From Cervus elaphus (Eukaryota > Chordata > Mammalia > Artiodactyla > Cervidae): a stretch of 64,000 nt of DNA. The notes beneath the pieces are model-generated. The model had not been told where the DNA came from. It saw only the letters and a list, made by a program, of their open reading frames with translations, and ran no database searches. Below, piece by piece: positions 57,001-64,000 of the stretch (the first letter of the stretch is position 1; each line of letters starts with the position of its first letter). The stretch is taken from the NCBI RefSeq assembly GCF_910594005.1, contig NC_057835.1:49562001-49626000 (forward strand), read 5' to 3'. The translations under genes were made by a program, and so were the position numbers.

Positions 57001-60000
57001 GCATAAGTATTTTCCAAAAGCTTCTCAGGTGATTGTAATAAGCTGCCAGTGTAGAACCACTTTCTTAAAGGGAATGGGGAATCCTTAGCCCTGCTTTTTC
57101 AGGATTTAAGAACGTCGCTCATAGGGATTCCCTCCTTGGAGCTAACCTAAAATACAGTACAGTTTGAGTTTATGAAACATTTTATATTGTTCCATAGAAC
57201 AAAGAGCTGGTCAACATGATGTTTTACTCTATGAGCTCCTCAAAGCTCAGGGTACTAGAAACAAATTAAAGAAGTTCTTGTCTCAGATTAGCCATAGAAT
57301 GTGCGTATAGTCATGGGTGAGAATGTTATACAATAATAAAATAATTAATAATATTAGCACCTTTATTAAGAACCTACTATAGGTTAAAGTTTGTGCTAAG
57401 CACTTTATAGTAATGATCTTATTTAATAGTTATAAAACTTTAAGATCTAATCAGTGTTAGAACTGTTTGACTGGAGAAGAAATTGGGAGTCAGAAAGATT
57501 AAGAATTTGTAAGGCCACATGGGTAAGTGGGATGCCAGACTCTAAGATCCCTCTTCTGGGTGTGAAGTGTTATGTAAACATTAGACCCCAGGTACAGTAA
57601 CCCAGAGATGACAATTATGCCTAATGTATCATCCCTGGAGAGTTTCCTTTGACCTTTTGCTGTCATTCATCTGGGACTCTTGAGATGAAGTCAAGATCCT
57701 ACTATCTCTTTTTCTCTTGCCTCCTTTTATCACTTTACTTTTATGGAGAATGCACGTCTATGGCTATTTATTTTCCTCTATGAAATAATATTGACAAGCA
57801 AGAGGATATGTTCCTGTTAACCTCAGTATTCATCACATCCTAGAAATCTTTTTCTTTCTGATGGAGAGCCTACAAAAATATTAATGCATCCAGAAAAAGT
57901 TCAAAAAAATAATTACCCAGGCTAATACACATGTGAAAAATTACTCAATAGGTTTCATAATTAAACATTCACATAAGATATAATATATTCACCTATCAGA
58001 TTAGAGGAGAATCAACAGTTTGATAATATCCAGTGATGGTGAAGATGGGAAGAAATGAGCACTCTCATACTCTGTTGGTGGGAAAGAAACTGATATGGTC
58101 TCTTTGGTAGAAATGACAGTATCTATCAAATTTTAAAAGGTCTATAACTTCTGAAACATCAATATACATCTAGGAATTATTCCACAGATTCAAGTGCCAA
58201 GAATATAATTGAAGCATTATTTGTAATGTCCATCAATAAGCAAGTGGATGCTAACAATAGAATACTTTTTACCCATGAAAAAGAAAGAGGTTATCTATGT
58301 ATTTACCAATATGGAAAGATTTCTAGTTGAAAAAAACAAGGTGCAGAACAAAATACGTGTATAATCTTGTTTGTATGAAAAAAGACATATATACACACAC
58401 TGTATACACACACACACACACATACTCATGTATATATACACACATATGTATGCACATATTTAGGGTTTCCCTGGTGGCTTGGTGGTAAAGAATCTGCCTG
58501 TCAAGCAGGAGACATAGTTTCAATCCCTAGGTCGGAATGATCCCCTGGAGACAGAAATGGTAACCCACTCCAGTACTCTTGCTCAGGATGGGGTTGCAAA
58601 AGAGTCAGACACAACTTAGCGACTAAGTAACAACAGCATACACACGTGTGTGTGTGTGTGTGTTATGTTTATACATATATGTGTAAATACATTGTTTTTG
58701 GAAAGATATATGTCACCTTTTACCTTATTAGTAGATGTTAGGCTTGAAGATTGAGAATTTAAAGGTGAAAAAATGGGGAGAAGTCTTATCATTTTATGCC
58801 TTTCCATTTACACGTATATGTGTATGTATGCCTTTCTACACATATACATGGGTTTCCCTGGTAGCTCAGCTGGTAAAGAATCCACCTGCAATGCAGGAGA
58901 CCCTGGTTCAACTCCTGGGTTGGGAAGATTCCCTAGAGGAGGGCATAGAAACCCTCTCCAGTATTCTTGCCTGGAGAATTCCATGGACAGACGAGCCTGG
59001 CAGGCTACATTCCATGGGGTTGCAAAGAGTCAGATGGCTGAGCGACTAAGCACACAGCACACACACGCACATATATATTTAAATTTTATCTAGTACAAGC
59101 ATTATTTTATGCTAACCTAATTTAAAAATAAGTATATTTCATATGGGAGTTACCTGCCTATCTGATAGGAGTTTCAATAATTAGCTATACTTTTCCTTAC
59201 GTAAAAAAAGATAATCACGAGAGAAGAGCTGTACTGAGAGAGAACACTGAATATAGTCATCGTAAATTGTATATGCATTTGTCTCTTTTCGATAGCTTCT
59301 GTAAAAGCAGCAACAGCTGCAGCCCGGCTCTCAGCCCCCAGGACAGGAGGTGGAATCATCTGGGACCTAAACAAATACCCAGTCCCCTGCCAGGCGAGGG
59401 CGTTCACTTGTCACACAAGGACTTTCGACTCCGTTTCCTGTTTCACTGTGGTCAGCACAGCCACCTACCAATGGTTACAGTGCCAGCTGAGAACAAAACC
59501 CTTCCTGTGTCCTCTGCAGTGAAGGCTGAGCTAGGGGAGGATGAACTGTTGCGGAGGCAGCTGCCCTCTGAGACTGTGCCCACCTTTGATCACAGTGAGC
59601 TGGACAGAAGAGAGCAGCTCAGCCAACATCTGGGTGGTTTTGATCATCTGAATGTTTGGTAGGATGCAAAACTCTAGCTGTGATTGGATTTTCCAAGGAC
59701 TGCTCCCCGTGCCCTCATGGAGGAATCTCTGAAGTGGTATGAAAACACTAGTCCAGTGTTTCTCAAAGTATGGTCCCCAGGGCAGTAGCATCAACATCTT
59801 GTTAAAATTCAAATTTCTCAGGCCCCATCCCATCCAGGTCTACTGTCTCAGGAACTGTCCGGTGGGCCTCACAGTCTGTTTTAACAGACCCTCCAAGTGA
59901 TTCTGACGCCACTAATGTCTGAGAACTGCTGGCCTAACAAACATTTTACCTTTTCAGTATCATAGTACTTATAATGCTGCCCAAGAGACAGAGTTACACA

Positions 60001-62932
60001 ATCTTTCTTAGGTAATTTCCATGTATTTAGGAATAAACGTATAATTTTGCTGTTTCTCCCTCACTGTTTATCTCTAGTATTTGTCCATATTGCTTTTATA
60101 CTATGCCATATGATACGATAGTTGCTGGGGAAGAAATAGAAGCCAATTCTTTTTTATTTATTCCCGTATGAATAAAACTCATAGTACTTGTATTCATAAA
60201 AGTTCCTTATAAGTTTACATTTTCCTTATAATGCAGGCTCACAGTGAGCATGCCTTGAGATCATTTCCTTTTGTGGTTATAGGGAAAAGAAAACACACGT
60301 GCTGGAAATAATATGAAAATCACTCCTACCTTCCATGAGTAAGATGGAGAAGTCCTTTAAGATCGTGACGGTGCTGGCCAAAACCAGGCCAGAAAAGACA
60401 AATGTGCAGATCGGGTCTGCCATCTTATACTCTGGCTAGAAAAAAAAAGGAATTTCAGTTCATTGAATCCAGGCCTCCCATGCAGAAAGTCTGATTGATA
60501 AAATAAGTAAACCCCCATGCTTCCTTCCTTTCCTGTCACCCATTCACCCTCCTCACACTTCCCATCCAAATCAGAGACAAGACTTCCTAAAGACGTAATC
60601 CTTCACCTAAGCTTTCAACTCTCAGTGACTGAAGAAGGGAGACCACAGGACATGCTCTCCTCACAATTTAAGAAGTAAGGAGGGGGACTTTCCCAGTGGT
60701 CCAGTGGTAAAGAATCTACCTTCCAGTGTTGGGGACGAAGGTTTGATCCCTGGTCAGGCAACTGAGATCCCACATGCCTTGGAGCAGCTAAGCCCACACA
60801 GCACAACTACAGAAAGCCTGCTCACTGCAGTGAAAAGCCAGTGCTGCCAATTTTTTTAATTAATTAATTTATTTTCATTGGAGGCTAATTACTTTACAAT
60901 ATTGTGGTGGTTTTTGCCATACGTCAACATGAATCAGCCTCGGGTATACATGGTCCCCCCATCCTGAACCTTCCTCCCACCTCCCTCCCCACCCCATCCC
61001 TCTGGGTTGTCCCAGTGCGCTGACTTTGAATGCCCTGCTTCATGCATCAAACTTGCACTCTATTTTACATATGGTTATATACATGTTTCAATGCTATTCT
61101 TTCAGATCAGGAAAAGCCAGTGCTGCCTTTTTTTTTTTATTAATGAGGATAAAAAAGAAGTAAGAAGAGAGACATCCTTGAGTACTCCTTCAAAAGGCCT
61201 TATTTAATGTCTCTTAAATTAATAGAAGTAGAGAGGATGGATGAAAATATGCACACATGGGCAAAGCATTCAATGACTTTTCAGCCTTAATTATGATAAG
61301 AAAGGGAATCATCTGCTCAGAGGTTGCATGTGACCAAGGTACAGCCAGAGCTTGGTCTTGGCAGATGGGGTCAGTATATATCTTTCTCTCTTAAGTATGT
61401 TACAGACTCAAGGTAGGTGTCTTTGATACAGTCCAAAAAGTATACACTGAGGCCTCATTCTCATGCTCTCTCACCACTGGTGCCCTTGGCCTCAGGGTGA
61501 AACATCTGCTATTCTGCCCTTGATGAAGTTCTATGCCACAGAAAACTCTGTGCCTCATTACTTCTAAGAAACTCAGCCAGAGTGACCTTCATAAGAGTAC
61601 TTTCAAACTCTACTCACCTGTACAACTTGAACAATTTTGCCTTAAACTTAAATCTTTCAGTGAGGATTTACTCCTTTGAATTCTTTTTTATTTACATGTT
61701 TTAATTTTTTAGTAAAACAATAGAGTCCCTGCTAAATGGACAGTAATGACACAAATGGACAGAGATGAATGCCCCTCTCCTCCATTACCCGCCTGCCTGT
61801 ACTTCTGCCCTCACCCACCTCTTTTAGTTCTTGTTATTACCAAACAGAGAGCTATAGTGAATATTTGTTTAGGGTCAGAGGCTCACCCAGATCTACTCCA
61901 GGTTTCCATTAATACAGTTCTTTTGGGAAAGAAGTTCTTTCCCTCCCATGTGGAAGAGTCAGTCAATGGCTCTACCCGCCCCATCCAAGCAACAGAAACA
62001 AGACCCAGTCTACATCAATTGTGTTCCATTTCCCAGCAACATGAATTTTCAGCAGAGTGACAAGAAGAGGGAAAATAATTAGCTGAATCACATTCATTTC
62101 AGGCTTCCCAGCTGCCTCAGTAGTAAAGAATTCACCTGCAAATGCAGAAGATGTGGATTTGATCCCTGGGTTGGAAAGATCTACTGGAGGAGGAAATGGC
62201 AACCCATTCTAGTATTCTTGCCTGGAAAATCCCATGATTGAGGAGCCTGGTGGGCTACAGTTCATAGAGTTGCAAAGAGTCAGACACCACTGAGCGACCG
62301 AGCATGCATGCACACATATACATTCCTTTCAGCATGGTGCCTGGGACAGAAGTTGGATAGTTTCTGAAATCTGAAAACCAAAAGTTTCCCTTATTTCTAC
62401 CTTGCTTTCTTAGAGGAGTACCTCTAATAAATTTCAATCAGTGAATCAATGTTTTGCTAAAGTGAGCTAGAGATGTTTCCTGTTGCTTATAACCCCAAAA
62501 CCCTAAGTTTTTCATGGTTCTGTTGCTGTCCACCTTAACCCCAGGACAAAAGAACTGCTTTCTTAAAAGACTGGCAGCCCTATAGTTAACGACATAGCTC
62601 TTATGAATTCGGAAAATCTAAGGTTTCAAGCTTTGAATGTTTGTTTGTTTACACCTTGAAAAGTAATTTGTGTAGGCAAATCGGCTGTCTACCCCCATGT
62701 AAGGTAATAATGGAGGGCCAGATCATGTACCACCTAATCTATAAAGTCACTGGAACAGCGAGTAGACTCCAACATACTCACCTTAAAGTAGATAATCAGT
62801 GCACTGGTTAACACACTGATGCTCTGAAATAGATCTCCAAGGGCATGTACAAAAGCAGCTCTGACACTGGCATTGGCTTGCACTTCTTTGTGATTGTGGG
62901 CAGGGCGTTTCTGGTATAAAATCACACTTAGT
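53932..62932 (-). CDS. SLC30A8: SLC30A8 (zinc transporter ZnT8), 3' half: join of four exons
   Basis: ZnT8 is the cation-diffusion-facilitator transporter that loads zinc into insulin granules of pancreatic beta cells by Zn/H exchange. Exons 53932-54077, 55364-55498, 60330-60435 and 62782-62932, read right to left on the minus strand, total 538 coding bases. They correspond to human residues 192-369 without an indel (human sequence recalled from memory). Visible parts: end of TM4, TM5 with the His220 / Asp224 zinc site in AFVHALGD, TM6, and the cytoplasmic C-terminal domain with conserved His301, His318, His345, Glu352, Cys361 and Cys364. Introns within the window are about 2.35, 4.83 and 1.29 kb. 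Residues 1-191 and the promoter lie beyond position 64000, so the CDS is partial at its 5' end. No frameshift or internal stop; it looks like a working gene. Confidence 0.97.
54078..55363 (-). other. SLC30A8 intron between last two coding exons
   Basis: Donor G|GTCAGT at 55364/55363 and acceptor TATCAACAG ending at 54078. About 1.29 kb. No SINE or LINE recognised inside, unlike the neighbouring intron. No other gene seen. Confidence 0.9.
55364..55498 (-). CDS. SLC30A8: SLC30A8 exon (human exon 7)
   Basis: 135 bases: two bases finish Gly277, 44 full codons follow, and a final G starts Ala322. It encodes the first part of the cytoplasmic domain (VPKHLSYNGVKELILAVDG, then VVSVHSLHIWSLTMNQVILS, then VHVAA). 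His301, Trp306 and His318 are conserved. Acceptor CTCTTGGCAG ends at 55499; donor G|GTCAGT. Differences from human in this exon are conservative or loop positions (for example Ser281His, Ser285Asn, Leu298Val, Thr321Ala). Confidence 0.97.
55835..55945 (-). repeat. MIR fragment, antisense, intronic
   Basis: 'gttggcattctgactacaactatta ... cttctctaatcctcag' is inverted MIR. Confidence 0.5.
56700..56885 (+). repeat. hAT-type DNA fossil (MER5-like), intronic
   Basis: 'agagtggctcttgaccttggatgcacattagtgtcacc ... gaccaattaaatcagattttctggggataag ... agagaaccattgca' follows a common non-autonomous hAT element with imperfect inverted ends. Subfamily uncertain. Confidence 0.75.
56915..57065 (+). repeat. 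hAT-type DNA fossil (MER5-like), intronic
   Basis: 'agtggttctcaagcttgcctacatgtta ... attaaatcaagatctctgcatctagg ... cttctcaggtgattgtaataagctgccagtgtagaaccactt' has the inverted ends AGTGGTTCT / AGAACCACT. Confidence 0.75.
57330..57545 (+). repeat. MIR SINE, sense, intronic
   Basis: 'acctactataggttaaagtttgtgctaagcactttatagtaatgatcttatt' and 'tgtaaggccacatgggtaagtgggatgcc' follow MIR. Confidence 0.78.
57890..58400 (+). mobile_element. Old L1/HAL1-type fragment, sense, intronic
   Basis: 'gagcactctcatactctgttggtgggaaag', 'cagtatctatcaaattttaaaagg', 'ctaggaattattccacag', 'gtaatgtccatcaataagcaagtggatg' are decayed L1 ORF2 3' phrases. It is antisense to SLC30A8. Confidence 0.8.
58380..58460 (+). 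repeat. (CA)/(TA) microsatellite
   Basis: Mixed ACAC and TATA repeats, including a run of about nine CA units near 58407-58423. Confidence 0.9.
58464..58637 (+). mobile_element. Bov-tA SINE, sense, intronic
   Basis: 'ggtttccctggtggcttggtggtaaagaatctg', then a shortened Bov-A part ('ggtaacccactccagtactcttgc' joined to 'aggatggggttgcaaaagagtcagacacaac'). Confidence 0.92.
58644..58665 (+). repeat. (GT)n microsatellite
   Basis: About ten GT units directly after CACAC. Confidence 0.95.
58850..59067 (+). mobile_element. Bov-tA SINE, sense, full length, intronic
   Basis: 'gggtttccctggtagctcagctggtaaagaatcc' to 'gagtcagatggctgagcgactaagc'. Flanks CACATATACAT (58839-58849) and CACATATATAT (59068-59078) differ once and form a likely target-site duplication. 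Confidence 0.95.
59250..59670. other. GC-richer, repeat-free intronic segment
   Basis: A 131-codon open frame on the plus strand (59267-59662) runs through it, but I recognise no protein family and its composition is unremarkable. The segment is flanked by repeats on both sides. It could be an intronic regulatory element; there is no direct evidence. Confidence 0.35.
59753..59938 (+). repeat. hAT-type DNA fossil (MER5A-like), intronic
   Basis: 'ccagtgtttctcaaagtatggtccccagggcagtagcatcaacat' at the start and 'ccctccaagtgattctgacgcc ... gtctgagaactgctgg' at the end match MER5A closely. Confidence 0.9.
60330..60435 (-). CDS. SLC30A8: SLC30A8 exon (human exon 6), TM6
   Basis: 106 bases: residues 242-276 (PEYKMADPICTFVFSGLVLA, then STVTILKDFSILLME) and the first G of Gly277. 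The acceptor is a long pyrimidine tract (TTTTTTTTTCTAG) ending at 60436; the donor is G|GTAGGA at 60330/60329. It encodes TM6 and the link into the cytoplasmic domain. Position 257 is Gly (GGC at 60388-60390) where human ZnT8 has Ile. Confidence 0.97.
60681..61140 (+). mobile_element. CHR-type SINE, sense, split by an L1 insertion
   Basis: 'ggactttcccagtggtccagtggtaaag', 'tttgatccctggtcaggcaactgagatcccacatgcc' and 'gaaagcctgctcactgcagtgaaaagcc' form the CHR body. It is interrupted at 60849-61110 and resumes with its duplicated target and a tail-like T-run. Confidence 0.9.
60849..61110 (-). mobile_element. Ruminant L1 3' end, antisense, nested in a CHR SINE
   Basis: Same L1 3' end as at 24930 and 48541 ('ggaggctaattactttacaatattgtggtgg', 'cccaccccatccctctgggttgtcccagtgcgc'). 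Perfect 17-base target-site duplication GAAAAGCCAGTGCTGCC at 60832-60848 and 61111-61127. Confidence 0.97.
61141..62090. other. Intron sequence, no feature seen
   Basis: Unique intronic DNA. The 104-codon frame at 61746-62060 has no recognisable domain and no splice context on its strand. Confidence 0.5.
62103..62320 (+). mobile_element. Bov-tA SINE, sense, full length, intronic
   Basis: 'gcttcccagctgcctcagtagtaaagaattc', B-box-like GATTTGATCCC and 'gagtcagacaccactgagcgaccgagc'. Flanks CATTCATTTCAG (62091-62102) and CATTCCTTTCAG (62321-62332) form a 12-base duplication with one difference. Confidence 0.95.
62782..62932 (-). CDS. SLC30A8: SLC30A8 exon (human exon 5), TM5
   Basis: 151 bases: one base finishes the previous codon, then residues 192-241 (LSVILYQKRPAHNHKEVQAN, then ASVRAAFVHALGD, then LFQSISVLTSALIIYFK). 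It encodes the end of TM4, the short HNH-containing loop and TM5 with zinc-site His220 and Asp224. Acceptor TTTCAG ends at 62933; donor AAG|GTGAGT. The preceding exon was not found up to position 64000. An open frame that continues leftward past 62782 is intron read-through. Confidence 0.97.
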
Positions 62933-64000
62933 CTGAAAGAAAAAACAATGTCCTTGGCACACATGAGATTAACCCTTAAAAATCTTTGCAGTATCATGGG
63001 GGAGTTGACGGCAGCCTGTGTTATCCAAAGTGGCAATGGATTGAAATATTACTGCTTTATAATGGACTATTTTGGAGTAATTTTGAACACAGGGGTATCA
63101 CAGAATTTTCAAATTTTCACACAAGGACAGACATTGAAGATTCACATCAGTTTTCTCTTTCTAATTAATGCTATGCTGTGCTTAGTTGCTCAGTCATGTC
63201 CGACTCTTTGTGACCCCAGGGACTGTAGCCCGCCAGGCTCCTCTGTCCATGGGGATTCTCCAGACAAGAATACTGGGGTGGGTTGCCATACACTTCTGGG
63301 GATCTTCCCAACCCAAGGGTTGAACCCAGGTCTCCTGCATTGCAGGCAGATTCCTTACCATCTGAGCCACCAGGGAAGCCCGGGAATACTGGAGTGGGTA
63401 GCCTATCCCTTCCTCCAGGGGATCTTCCTGACCCAGGAATCAAACCAGGGTCTACTGCATTGCAGGCAGATTCTTAACCAGCCAAGCTACCGGGGAAGCC
63501 CAGCTAATGCTGTTTCATTTTAAAACTAGAGAGTAACATCTGTTAGGTAAATGCCAAGTATTTGACAATGAGGAGGGGAACTATCATTTATCAAGTGTCT
63601 ACTGAGCTAGACTTAAAGCTGAGCTTTGGTGGGAGCTTAATTAAATGTGCTGGTTTCAAATGCAAAAAGCAGCAGAAAGCAATACAACAAAATAAGCAGT
63701 GAATTTCATCAAGGTTGAATTTTTTTAAACTTTTATTTTACTCGATTTTATTCATTTCCACTAGAACTTGAAATGTGAATGATTCCCTAATGGCCAATGA
63801 TGAAAGTAATGTGCTTGTGTAAATATGTAGCTGTTTATCAAAACTGCAATATATTCATGTATATAAATGTTTTATGTGTATATAACATATTGCAAAATTT
63901 AACATCTCTAATCCAATTTCAGGAGATTAGTAGTGGGCCCTATAAATTATTTACCCAATTCTGTTTATCTACAACTTTAGGAGTAATATCTCTTATGTTT
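62933..64000 (-). other. SLC30A8 intron, continues past the window
   Basis: No upstream exon of SLC30A8 could be found here. It holds one inverted dimeric Bov-tA SINE; the rest is AT-rich unique sequence. Confidence 0.8.
63173..63502 (-). mobile_element. Bov-tA-type SINE with two tRNA heads, antisense
   Basis: Inverted Bov-A ('gtgcttagttgctcagtcatgtccg'), inverted head ('gttgaacccaggtctcctgc', 'accatctgagccaccagggaagccc'), a short Bov-A piece and a second inverted head ('atcaaaccagggtctactgc', 'aaccagccaagctaccggggaagccc'). The flanks share TAATGCT. Confidence 0.92.

Larger units (their letters stand above)
55499..60329 (-). other. SLC30A8 intron, 4.83 kb
   Basis: Donor G|GTAGGA at 60330/60329, acceptor at 55500-55499. 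It holds MIR copies, a sense-strand old L1 piece, two Bov-tA SINEs, two or three hAT fossils and an unexplained GC-richer segment (59250-59670). No second gene recognised. Confidence 0.9.
60436..62781 (-). other. SLC30A8 intron, 2.35 kb
   Basis: Donor AAG|GTGAGT at 62782/62781, acceptor TTTCTAG ending at 60436. It contains a CHR SINE carrying a nested L1 insertion (60681-61140) and one Bov-tA (62103-62320). Confidence 0.9.

Noticed and set aside
62734..63036. 100-codon minus-strand frame taken as one exon
   Set aside because: Only 62782-62932 is exon. The N-terminal part is upstream intron, and the residues after YFK are read-through past the GTGAGT donor.
62894..63523. 209-codon plus-strand open frame
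   Set aside because: It lies opposite an SLC30A8 exon and intron and its second half is an inverted dimeric SINE.

Overview
This is mammalian nuclear DNA from a ruminant (cattle-like pecoran). The evidence is the repeat content: Bov-B LINEs, Bov-tA and Bov-A2 SINEs, a ruminant L1 3' end present three times with intact target-site duplications (TSDs), and many Cetartiodactyla CHR-type tRNA SINEs, over a background of old eutherian L1, L2, MIR and hAT fossils. Nothing prokaryotic or viral was seen: no operons, CRISPR arrays or phage genes.

Only one protein-coding gene can be supported. It is the 3' half of SLC30A8, the beta-cell zinc transporter ZnT8, on the minus strand. Four coding exons lie at 62782-62932, 60330-60435, 55364-55498 and 53932-54077. 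All have AG/GT splice sites and matching phases. Joined, they encode residues 192 to 369 in human numbering, without an indel. They cover the end of TM4, TM5 with its zinc-binding His and Asp, TM6 and the whole cytoplasmic C-terminal domain. The first half of the gene lies beyond the right edge of the window. The residue matching the human type 2 diabetes variant position 325 is Arg, codon CGG.

Layout: 1-53 kb is downstream (intergenic) DNA with no recognisable gene. By human synteny (SLC30A8 next to MED30 and EXT1) it would be part of the spacer toward MED30; this is inference. The stretch 19.3-24.3 kb is an AT-rich, probably old antisense L1 block broken by young Bov-B, CHR and Bov-A2 insertions. 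Positions 53.1-53.9 kb hold the start of the SLC30A8 3' UTR, whose end is unresolved. Positions 54-63 kb are exons and introns. Positions 63-64 kb are further intron sequence.

I found no previously undescribed gene system. The most useful observations are the SLC30A8 exon structure (variant-position codon, tandem NAGNAG acceptor, a Gly in TM6), several perfect hairpins outside known repeats, and a set of precisely delimited recent retroposon insertions, two of them nested. Repeat family names come from memory of consensus sequences, so subfamily assignments are approximate.
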